Origin: Burkholderiales bacterium
GTDB lineage: Bacteria; Pseudomonadota; Gammaproteobacteria; Burkholderiales; SG8-41
Assembly (NCBI GenBank): GCA_019746155.1
Contig: JAIESJ010000123.1
Span: 1 to 7,067 of the forward strand
Direction of reading: 5' to 3'
DNA: 7,067 nucleotides
The notes beneath the pieces were generated by a model. That model ran no database searches. It was not told where the DNA came from and saw only the letters and a program-made list of their open reading frames with translations. Positions 1 through 5,338 of this stretch are shown here, piece after piece. How positions within the stretch are numbered: the stretch's first letter is position 1; the number at the start of each line of letters is the position of its first letter. Both the position numbers and the translations under genes were made by a program.

Positions 1-794
1 CGGAGGTTGGCCACCGTGCGCCGCAACAGACGAATACCGTATTCCCGCTCGAGGATTTCGGCAACGGCCTCGTCCGTCAGCGGGTCCCGCAATACCCCTT
101 CGGCGATCCAGGCTTTTTCTTTTTTTATCACATAATCAACGAAATGGCAATGAACCTGCCGCGGCTTCGGGAAGAGTCCGGCCAACGGCACCGCTTTGCC
201 GTTCGGCAGCGCGATCGACAGCCCGCGTACCAGGCGGGAGATACGGCCCGGATCCGCCACCACGGAAAGACCCGGCTCCGCTCTCAGCCGGGCGGAAATC
301 TCCGCCTGGGTCAGGGGAAGGAGCGATAAAGCCTGTCCGGAACGCAAATACTGCGCTTGGAAGGCAAGTACCGCCTTCACCAGCGCATGGGTGAGCCGGT
401 TCCTGCTGTTGATGAGGCGCAGCCGGTGCAAGATTGCCGCCAGTTCCCTCGGGAAGTCCGGGCGGGACATCAGACGGTTCACCCCCTCCTCATCGAACCG
501 GTACTCCCGCGCGTAGCCATCGCGTCGGTAGAAAAACATCAGGCTTCCGCCCGCCTCCCGAACCTCTCCCAGTACCGGAGAAGCAGGGATAAGGGGAGGG
601 GTGGCCGCATCCTGCGCCACCTGCGCGCCTTCCAATTGCGCCGCGGTCACCCAGGGACGCAGGGCAGAAAATCCGGGGGAGGACTCCACCTGGATCGTGA
701 AACGGTCGAACGCCCGCAGCGGCATTTCCAGAAAGCGGGCGAACACGATTTTACCGAGCAGTTCGGCGTCAATCCTGTTGTTATGGTGCTGCAA
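1..794 (-). CDS. Compact, divergent sigma-54 (RpoN)-like protein, 3' end outside window
   Basis: No stop is reached, so the gene continues past base 1; 264 codons are visible from a TTG at 794. Seen, numbering from that TTG: residues 9-45 resemble sigma-54 region I (RFLEMPLRAFDRF, then IQVESSPGF, like the family's LLQLxxLELQxFI..ELExNP). Residues 77-153 resemble the second half of the core-binding domain (RLMSRPDF; LINSRNRLTHALVKAVLAFQ, like the family's LIKSIxxRNxTLLKVAxxIVxxQ). Residues 158-208 match the helix-turn-helix region (LLPLTQAEIS, ISRLV, PLAGLF). Residues 238-264 match the C-terminal domain, ending in LRRTVANLR where RpoN has ARRTVAKYR. The acidic region II and first half of the core-binding domain seem absent, and the protein would be roughly 270-290 residues against the usual 450-500. 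By family it would bind core polymerase and -24/-12 promoters; whether it still does is unknown. The start is uncertain: in-frame TAA-TAG lie just upstream of 797, there is no in-frame ATG before region I, and no strong ribosome site is seen. Confidence 0.8.
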   Translation of the reverse strand, partial: MQHHNNRIDAELLGKIVFARFLEMPLRAFDRFTIQVESSPGFSALRPWVTAAQLEGAQVAQDAATPPLIPASPVLGEVREAGGSLMFFYRRDGYAREYRFDEEGVNRLMSRPDFPRELAAILHRLRLINSRNRLTHALVKAVLAFQAQYLRSGQALSLLPLTQAEISARLRAEPGLSVVADPGRISRLVRGLSIALPNGKAVPLAGLFPKPRQVHCHFVDYVIKKEKAWIAEGVLRDPLTDEAVAEILEREYGIRLLRRTVANL

Positions 795-891
795 TCGCTA
801 TTACGCCCACGCCGACAAAACGTTTTTTTCTTCCTAAACGCTCTATTATAAGAAAACAGAACCCCTTTTCGCGCTGGGTGATCTCCTTCAT
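781..891 (-). CDS. Possible 36-residue leader ORF overlapping the sigma-54-like gene start
   Basis: An ATG at 891 has a good ribosome-binding site (GGGAG, 7 bases upstream). It opens a 36-codon frame that ends with TAA at 783-781, overlapping the proposed TTG start of the sigma-54-like gene in another frame. The peptide is basic, then hydrophobic (RKKRFVGVGVIAIAAP). Its codons are AT-rich at third positions, unlike neighbouring genes, and it contains a run of seven A. The overlap would allow translational coupling. However, a consensus -10 hexamer lies inside this frame, so promoter and leader cannot easily both serve the same transcript. I recognise no family; it may be a chance frame. Confidence 0.2.
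   Translation of the reverse strand: MKEITQREKGFCFLIIERLGRKKRFVGVGVIAIAAP
845..850 (-). promoter_or_regulatory. Consensus -10 box (TATAAT) upstream of the sigma-54-like gene
   Basis: Read on the minus strand, bases 850-845 are a perfect TATAAT in an AT-rich patch, about 50 bases before the proposed TTG start. No good -35 lies 16-18 bases upstream (CGCGAA at 17), so only the -10 half is convincing. Transcription would begin near 838, leaving a leader of about 45 bases. Confidence 0.4.
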
Positions 892-1060
892 TGAATTCGC
901 TCCCGTGTAAAAAATCCCTTCGCGTCTTGCCGATGTTTGCACGGCTTTACGCGAATTTGCCACGATTGGCCGCGTGGAGTTGGCCGCCGTAAGGTCAGCA
1001 CCAAAATACTACGGCCAGAATCTCTCTGGCCTAATGAAATGGTCTGCCCCACCGAGCAAA
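892..1060. other. Non-coding spacer with one perfect short hairpin
   Basis: I see no convincing gene here. The clearest structure is at 1013-1031: a perfect 7-bp stem GGCCAGA / TCTGGCC around a 5-base loop. Neither strand shows a strong T tract directly after it, so it is at best a weak terminator. The short frames in this stretch have no family resemblance and run into the tandem repeat. Confidence 0.4.
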
Positions 1061-1187
1061 CACGGCAAAGGGGTCAAACACGGCAAAGGGGTCAAACACG
1101 GCAAAGGGGTCAAACACGGCAAAGGGGTCAAACACGGCAAAGGGGTCAAAAACACGGCAAAGGGGTCAAAACACGGCAAAGGGGTCA
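1061..1187. repeat. 18-bp tandem repeat, seven copies
   Basis: The unit CACGGCAAAGGGGTCAAA occurs five times without change at exact 18-base steps (1061, 1079, 1097, 1115, 1133). A copy at 1153 follows 2 extra A, and a last copy at 1172 follows 1 extra A and is truncated after GTCA at 1187. The uniform copies at the left and indel-bearing copies at the right suggest recent slippage or unequal exchange. The last copy runs straight into the left inverted end of the adjacent element, sharing its first bases (AGGGGTCA). There are no unique spacers, so it is not a CRISPR array, and 18 bases is not a whole number of helical turns. Confidence 0.95.
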
Positions 1188-1335
1188 CATCTTGTAATAT
1201 GACATTCTGGTTTAGCAGGCTTGCATCATGGCCCGCCCGCTCCGCAAGCGGCCACGCGGCGGGTTTTCACCACGCCCCGGTCAGTCGCATTATCAAGGCC
1301 ATGGAGGAAATGTCATAATACAAGATGCGACCCCT
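1180..1335. mobile_element. 156-bp MITE-like palindromic element with 27-bp inverted ends
   Basis: The left end (1180-1206, beginning AGGGGTC and ending ATGACATT) is the reverse complement of the right end (1309-1335, ending GACCCCT) at 25 of 27 positions; the mismatches are at positions 8 and 18 of the arm. A second, inner inverted pair is CATGGCC (1227-1233) and GGCCATG (1297-1303). The core contains a further GC-rich hairpin, so the whole element can fold into a long imperfect cruciform. It encodes no protein and I see no target-site duplication. It sits 13 bases beyond the stop of the HTH-GHKL-STAS gene. From memory, short palindromes starting AGGGGTC occur near REP-associated (Y1-type) transposases in Proteobacteria; I could not verify this, and no transposase is present here. 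Confidence 0.75.
1232..1267 (+). terminator. Terminator-like hairpin in the core of the palindromic element
   Basis: On the plus strand, CCCGCC (1232-1237) pairs with GGCGGG (1258-1263). Between them is an inner stem CCGCT / AGCGG, and TTTT follows at 1264-1267. The T run is short and no plus-strand gene ends just before it, so it may be only part of the element's own secondary structure. Confidence 0.25.
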
Positions 1336-1348
1336 ATGCTCTGCGTTA

Positions 1349-2365
1349 TTAGCCGGCCCCCGCCTGCGCGCGGCTGACCATTTGTTTCACTGCTTCCGTC
1401 ATGTTGATCGGAGCAAGCACGACCGCCGGATGCGCCTTGGCAAAGACGCGAAACAGCTCGTCCGCGAATGCCTGGCCGATCTCGGCAACGCCCGCGAAGT
1501 CGAGCACAACGTGGCGGAACCGTTCGCACCGCTGCGCGAGCCGCCTCGCCTGCGAGCGCGATACCAGCTTCTCGCCCTCATACTGCGCCAGGCGCACCGG
1601 CACGATGGTCTTGGCAAAGGTATATTCCTCCGGCGCGGCGAACTCGTCGAACACCGATTTCAGGCTGCGCACACTGTCGTTGGCAAGACGCATGAGCACC
1701 AGCGTCCCCGGCGCATCGGCGGGACGTTCCATCAGCATGTCGAGCGGGCCGCGGCCATGCATGAAATACAGCCGCCCGGACCGGATGTCGAAGGCATCGA
1801 AGACCTTCGACGCGAAAAAAATGCCTTCGCCCGTATGATGTTCGGGGTCCGTGGTGAGCTTGCCCTTGGCGAGTTCAAGTATGGCCTCACGCGGATCGTA
1901 GAGTCCGAGCGCGCGCTGGATCTTGAGAAAGATGCCCTCGCCGTCATCCGCCACCCGGCCGTCAGTGAAGACCGCGTTGCGGCGCACGCCGACATGCACT
2001 TGCGCCGACCCCGAGTGCTCGATGGCGTTGTTCACCATCTCGGTGACCCCGTAGCGCCAGATGTCACGCACATTCTCCGCCAGATCGGCCAGCGCGGGCG
2101 CGAACGCCTCCTGCCAGACGATGTCTTCGCGCAGGCCCTCGCGTGGATAGCTGCGAACAGCCTCGCGCACGGTCGCCAGCCGATAGACCCGCGCCCGGGT
2201 GCTGCCTTCGGCCTCGACCAGCTTGTCCCGCAGCAATGCCTGCAGGTGCCCGCTAGCGACTTGCCGCGAGAGCCCGAATTCGGCCGCGAGGCGCCTCGCG
2301 ACACCGCGGCCGTCCTCGGCGATAAGGGCAAGCGCCCGGCGGCGCATCGTGTCTTTGTCAACCAT
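1349..2365 (-). CDS. HTH / GHKL-ATPase / STAS-like (DUF4325) regulatory protein
   Basis: A 338-residue soluble protein of three parts. Residues about 6-62 form a winged helix-turn-helix (ARRLAAEFGLSRQVASGHL, then a basic wing RARVYRL). Residues about 95-235 are a GHKL (histidine-kinase-like) ATPase: N-box EMVNNAIEHS (109-118), G1 box DDGEG (140-144) and G2 box HTGEGIFF (177-184). Residues about 245-334 match the STAS-like DUF4325 domain (SRSQARRL; LDFAGVAEIGQAFADELFRVF). All ATP-binding motifs are intact. By analogy with SpoIIAB/SpoIIAA partner switching, it joins a kinase-like and a phospho-acceptor-like module in one DNA-binding chain. No target or activity is known to me for this architecture, and no autophosphorylation residue can be assigned from sequence. 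No membrane segment is seen. ATG 2365 is the first in-frame ATG after upstream stops; the ribosome site is weak (GAG). A start at ATG 2347 would also keep all domains. Confidence 0.9.
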   Translation of the reverse strand: MVDKDTMRRRALALIAEDGRGVARRLAAEFGLSRQVASGHLQALLRDKLVEAEGSTRARVYRLATVREAVRSYPREGLREDIVWQEAFAPALADLAENVRDIWRYGVTEMVNNAIEHSGSAQVHVGVRRNAVFTDGRVADDGEGIFLKIQRALGLYDPREAILELAKGKLTTDPEHHTGEGIFFASKVFDAFDIRSGRLYFMHGRGPLDMLMERPADAPGTLVLMRLANDSVRSLKSVFDEFAAPEEYTFAKTIVPVRLAQYEGEKLVSRSQARRLAQRCERFRHVVLDFAGVAEIGQAFADELFRVFAKAHPAVVLAPINMTEAVKQMVSRAQAGAG

Positions 2366-2372
2366 GGATGGC

Positions 2373-2428
2373 TCATTTGTAATGAAATAATACTACTATT
2401 GTCAAGTTTAGTGCTTTCATTGTCAATG
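2373..2428 (-). promoter_or_regulatory. Promoter with three regularly spaced operator-like boxes before the HTH-GHKL-STAS gene
   Basis: Two 11-bp palindromes of form CATTnnnAATG occur: 2374-2384 (CATTTGTAATG, extendable to 13 bp at 2373-2385) and 2418-2428 (CATTGTCAATG). A weaker relative, TTGTCAA, lies at 2399-2405. The centres (2379, 2402, 2423) are 23 and 21 bases apart, about two helical turns, which puts all three on one DNA face. Read on the minus strand, the outer boxes contain or abut TTGACA (2426-2421) and a 17-base spacer leads to GACAAT (2403-2398), a plausible sigma-70 promoter overlapping the middle box. A protein bound here would block it. The downstream HTH protein is an obvious candidate for autoregulation, but that is inference. 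Confidence 0.55.
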
Positions 2429-2468
2429 TGAAGAGTCATAAGCCGCAGCCCCCACGCCCGGTACGCGC

Positions 2469-2786
2469 TCACGCCAAGGCGAGTTGTGCCGCCAGCGCCG
2501 CCAGTGGAATCGCCTCTACGTCTTCCGTGATCCGGTAGCGCTCGGCGCCGGGACAAACGATGAATTTCCGCTCTGGTGAAAGATCCGCGCAGCCCGCATG
2601 AAAGCCGCGCCCCGGTTTCGGCACGAGGCTGCGCTTGACCGCCACCGCCCACAGCCGTCCGTCGGGAAACGCGAGCACGAGGTCGATCTCCGCACCGCCG
2701 CCGGTGCGGTAGAAATAGCCTTGCACGCTCTGTGGCGCGCAGGTGAGCAGGTTCTCAATGACAAAGCTCTCGTAGCTTGCCCCCAC
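2469..2786 (-). pseudogene. C-terminal remnant of a DUF4143-type AAA ATPase
   Basis: The 105 codons match the C-terminal, endonuclease-like DUF4143 domain of the 'AAA ATPase + DUF4143' family, whose members are usually about 380-430 residues. Markers are GASYESFVIENLL (2-14), GYFYRTGGGAEIDLVL (23-38), AVAVKRS (47-53), PKPGRGFH (56-63) and CPGAERY (78-84). The AAA ATPase half with its Walker motifs is absent. The frame opens at a GTG only because an in-frame TAA lies three codons upstream, and the next 116 bases to the permease stop hold no ATPase coding. In the PD-(D/E)XK-like core, E33, D35 and K51 remain, but the family's Glu two residues before the Lys is Ala49, another sign of decay. A 9-bp repeat, GCCCCCACG, flanks the fragment (2448-2456 and 2779-2787). 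It is unlikely to be functional. Confidence 0.8.
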
Positions 2787-2902
2787 GACACGTTAGCGGA
2801 ACGCCCGGTTGCGGGAGTGGGGGCTTGCGCGCGCTCCCCGCCAGCGGGTGGCTTCGCCACTAACGAGTCCGCGCGCTTCTGCCGACACCCCGGCTGTCCG
2901 GT
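2787..2902. repeat. GC-rich structured spacer with 75-base imperfect inverted repeat
   Basis: CGTTAGCGG (2791-2799) pairs with CCACTAACG (2857-2865) at 8 of 9 positions, and the mismatch could be a G-U wobble in RNA. Inside lies a perfect hairpin, GTGGC-TTC-GCCAC (2848-2860), and a further GC-rich pairing (GCGGGAG near 2812 with CTCCCCGC near 2834). GTGGGGGC at 2818-2825 also inverts GCCCCCAC at 2779-2786. No T tract follows on either strand, so this is not a classical terminator. It marks the breakpoint where the DUF4143 ATPase gene lost its front half. Confidence 0.45.
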
Positions 2903-4873
2903 TCAAGTGACCTTCATCGGCAGGATCACCATCTGTATGCCTTGCAGATGCAGCCGCTGCTGCAGGGCCAAAGCGGTCTGATTATGCAGCCAGCGCGTGA
3001 AGAAATTGTCATGCACGAAAATCAGCTTGCTGGCGAAGCACACGCTGTTCGGGAATTCCTGCATCACCTGTTCCGTGAGCTTCAGCAATTCGGCCACCGG
3101 ATCGGTGCCGAAGGCGAGGCGGGAAGTCGCGGCCAGTCCGTGGCTGTGGCAGAAATTGACGTAGTAACGTAGCGAATTTTCGATCTCGTATTGCAGCGTG
3201 CGCAGCGCGCCGGCGGCATCATAGCGTTGCGCATCGATTTCGCCGACGCTGATGAACACAAAATTCCTGAAGTGGCCGGGGAACAGGCGCTGCACCCATA
3301 GCAGCGCGTGCATGCCGACGCCGCGGTTCTTGCCGACGAAGAACACCGCGGTGGGTTTCTGCGGATCGAGCGGTGGCGGATTTGCGATCTCCTCCAGCGG
3401 TCCTTTGCTGGAAAACAGTGCATCGATCCTGCGCAGTTGCTCGCGCGTTTCATCGTAATGCCAGCGGATGGCGAGGCACAGCCCGATCACGACGCTGGTG
3501 ATCAACACCGTTTCCCAGCCGCCCTCGGCGAACTTCTCGACGAGCGAGATCGCGAGGATACCCGACGTGACGGTGAGACCCACCACCGACAGCGCGAGGC
3601 GCCGCTTCCAGTTGCGCACGGAGAACCGGTTACGCCACCAATGCACCGTGAGCCCCAGCAAGGACATGGAGAAAGTGAGAAACACGTTGATGCTGTAGAG
3701 CACAACCAGCAATGCCACCTTGCCCTCGCTCCAGATGAGGATCAGCAGCGCCGAGATCCCGAACAGCGCAATGCCGTTCTGCGTGACGAGCCGGCTGGAG
3801 AGTTCGCGGAAATGGCGCGGCACCCAGGAGTCGGCCGCCATGTTGGCGAGCACCGCCGGTCCTCCGAGAAAGCCGGTGTTGGCCGCGACCAGCAGCAAAC
3901 CCGCCTCGAATGCGAGCACGGTGGCGAGCGCGACATCCCTGGCTGCCGGACTGACCGGGCCAATGCTGCCGATGATGGCGTCGAACACCACGGCGTTGAG
4001 GGTCTTGCCGGGAATGGGCTGCGCATCCCACAAAAGGTAGAGCAGGATGATGCCGCCGGCGGTAAAGGCGAGGGAGGCGGCCATGTACAGCATCGTCAGC
4101 TTGCCGGTACGTATCCGCGGCTCGGCAAGCACGTTGACGTTGTTGGAGACCGCTTCGATCCCGGTGTAGGTGCCGCCGCCGAGCGAGTAGGCGCGCAGCA
4201 TCAGCGAGGCGACGAATATCCAGCCCATGTGCCCGCTCAGCTCCGACGTGGTATGCAGCGCGTTCGGCAGCAGCTGCGACAATCCATCGGCGCGGACGGC
4301 AATGCCGTAAATGATGAGAAAAACGTGGCTCAGAAAAAAACCGAGGAAGATCGGCAGCAGTACCACGATGGACTCTTTCATGCCGCGCAGATTAAGCGTC
4401 ATCAAAACCAGGATCATGCCGATCTCGGTCGGCAGCTTGAAGGGTTGCGCTGTCACCGGCAGCAGGCTGAACACCGCGTCAGCCCCGCTGGCGATGGAAA
4501 TCGAGATCGTCAGCACGTAGTCGACGATCAACGCCGCGCCCGATACCAGTCCGGCGTGGGGGCCGATCAGCTGGGTGGCGACCTTGTAACCGCCGCCGCC
4601 GTTGGGGAACAGTTCGATGACCTGATTGTAGGCGAGCGAAATGATGAATACGGTGATTGCAGCGGCGATCGCAAGATATACGCCAAGCGCGGTGTGCCCT
4701 CCCAGCGCAAGGAAGGTTTCTTCCGGGCCGTAGGCCGACGAGGACAGGCCGTCGGCGCCCAGTCCCACCCAGGCGAAAAACGCGATCAGCGCAATGTGCC
4801 GGCGCGTCTCGGGGTTCATCGGGTCGCGCGGCTTGCCGATGACGGCTTCGCGCAGCCTGTCGAGTCCGGACAT
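2903..4873 (-). CDS. KimA-like (KUP/APC superfamily) potassium permease
   Basis: A 656-residue inner-membrane protein with about 12 hydrophobic segments in the first ~480 residues and a soluble C-terminal domain of about 170 residues. It resembles Bacillus KimA (YdaO), a proton-coupled K+ importer, more than typical amino-acid permeases. The first helix has DGLSSSAYGPE, with Asp41 and Tyr48 spaced like KimA D36/Y43. The third region has DYVLT, with Asp118 and Thr122 spaced like KimA D117/T121. A GGGTYTGIEAVSN motif (232-244) sits where KimA has another binding threonine. The KimA residue roles are from published structural work as I recall it. The C-terminal domain (VFFVGKNRGVGMHAL onward) is the expected regulatory part. 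I chose ATG 4873 (MSGLDRL), 4 bases after the TPR stop, over an in-frame ATG at 4921 inside the TPR gene; translational coupling is likely. It could still carry another substrate, and many relatives are labelled simply 'APC family permease'. Confidence 0.8.
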   Translation of the reverse strand: MSGLDRLREAVIGKPRDPMNPETRRHIALIAFFAWVGLGADGLSSSAYGPEETFLALGGHTALGVYLAIAAAITVFIISLAYNQVIELFPNGGGGYKVATQLIGPHAGLVSGAALIVDYVLTISISIASGADAVFSLLPVTAQPFKLPTEIGMILVLMTLNLRGMKESIVVLLPIFLGFFLSHVFLIIYGIAVRADGLSQLLPNALHTTSELSGHMGWIFVASLMLRAYSLGGGTYTGIEAVSNNVNVLAEPRIRTGKLTMLYMAASLAFTAGGIILLYLLWDAQPIPGKTLNAVVFDAIIGSIGPVSPAARDVALATVLAFEAGLLLVAANTGFLGGPAVLANMAADSWVPRHFRELSSRLVTQNGIALFGISALLILIWSEGKVALLVVLYSINVFLTFSMSLLGLTVHWWRNRFSVRNWKRRLALSVVGLTVTSGILAISLVEKFAEGGWETVLITSVVIGLCLAIRWHYDETREQLRRIDALFSSKGPLEEIANPPPLDPQKPTAVFFVGKNRGVGMHALLWVQRLFPGHFRNFVFISVGEIDAQRYDAAGALRTLQYEIENSLRYYVNFCHSHGLAATSRLAFGTDPVAELLKLTEQVMQEFPNSVCFASKLIFVHDNFFTRWLHNQTALALQQRLHLQGIQMVILPMKVT

Positions 4874-4877
4874 GAGC

Positions 4878-5216
4878 CTAGTCTTGCCCCGGTTTGAGTT
4901 GTTTCTCGATGCGTCGCGCAAACACGGTCATTTCCTTCGCCGCCTGCTTGTCGCCCTTGTGCTCCGCCACGCGGATGCCCTCCCGGTAGGCGGCGAGCGC
5001 GTCCTGCAACTGGCCGTTGTCGGCCAGCGCGCGCCCGAGCAGCTTCCAGGCGGCCGAATACGCGGGATCGTGCTTGACCGCCGCGCGCAGATGCTCGACG
5101 GCATGCCCGGCGTCTCCCGCCTTGAGATATTCGTTGCCGAGACTGAAGCGCAGCAGCGCGTTGTCACGTCCCGCGTCCAGCATTTGACTGAGTTTCGCGA
5201 CCAGATTGCCGATCAT
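4878..5216 (-). CDS. Small tetratricopeptide repeat (TPR) protein
   Basis: A 112-residue protein, mostly helical, with two clear TPR units: residues about 19-52 (ALLRFSLGNEYLKAGDAGHA, ending AAVKHDP) and about 53-86 (AAWKLLGRALADNGQLQDAL, AAYREGI). Flanking helices cap them, and no signal peptide is seen. TPRs mediate protein-protein contacts; the partner is unknown. Its stop lies 4 bases before the permease start, so the two genes probably share a transcript and may share a role, perhaps as a membrane-transporter accessory (inference). Start choice: ATG 5216 (MIGNLVAKL) begins where the structured protein begins. An in-frame ATG at 5270 would add 18 poorly conserved-looking residues and overlaps a -10-like box. 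Neither start has a strong ribosome site. Confidence 0.8.
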   Translation of the reverse strand: MIGNLVAKLSQMLDAGRDNALLRFSLGNEYLKAGDAGHAVEHLRAAVKHDPAYSAAWKLLGRALADNGQLQDALAAYREGIRVAEHKGDKQAAKEMTVFARRIEKQLKPGQD

Positions 5217-5268
5217 GGACAGTGAAGGACGACTCGTGTGGAGATTGAAATCCTGCCGAAGGCGCATC

Positions 5269-5274
5269 ATGATA
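5269..5274 (-). promoter_or_regulatory. Possible -10 box for the TPR-permease unit
   Basis: On the minus strand, 5274-5269 reads TATCAT (5 of 6 to consensus). The -35 position 17 bases upstream (TTTTGG) is poor. If used, transcription starts near 5260, which excludes the upstream ATG at 5270 and supports translation from 5216. Confidence 0.3.
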
Positions 5275-5300
5275 GCGCAATTCGGTAAATTCCAAAAAAA

Positions 5301-5333
5301 TGCTTTAATTCAAAAATCAGGCCCAACGGGAGA
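5301..5333 (+). promoter_or_regulatory. Extended -10 promoter and ribosome site of ridA
   Basis: TGCTTTAAT at 5301-5309 fits an extended -10 (TGn followed by TTTAAT) in an otherwise GC-rich region; the -35 at 17 bases (TTCGGT) is weak, as is common for extended -10 promoters. A ribosome-binding site GGGAGA (5328-5333) ends 5 bases before the ridA ATG. With the opposing TPR gene starting at 5216, this 120-base gap is a divergent promoter region. Confidence 0.45.
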
Positions 5334-5338
5334 ACATC

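Noticed and set aside
121..851. Plus-strand frames across 144-851
   Set aside because: They are antisense to the sigma-54-like frame, which is open across the whole stretch and carries recognisable RpoN motifs in order.
1061..1187. CRISPR array or plasmid iterons
   Set aside because: There are no unique spacers and no cas genes. The 18-base step is not the 21-22 of typical iterons, and no rep gene or origin features are nearby.
937..1318. Plus-strand frames through the tandem repeat giving hexapeptide repeats (HGKGVK, QTRQRG)
   Set aside because: The 18-bp period keeps any frame open as six-codon repeats. There is no ribosome site or family resemblance, and two frames are open at once, so these are by-products of the repeat.
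1325..2431. Long plus-strand open frame (368 codons) opposite the HTH-GHKL-STAS gene
   Set aside because: It is the GC-rich antisense shadow of a gene with intact ATPase and STAS-like motifs; its own translation is His/Arg-rich without any domain.
2791..2865. Integron attC site
   Set aside because: An attC has AAC at the left and GTT at the right end of the palindrome. Here the order is reversed (GTTAG left, CTAAC right), and no integrase or cassette is present.
3308..4897. Long plus-strand open frame (529 codons) opposite the permease
   Set aside because: The translation is a low-complexity mix of charged residues and Gln typical of antisense membrane-protein DNA, while the minus strand encodes a clear permease.
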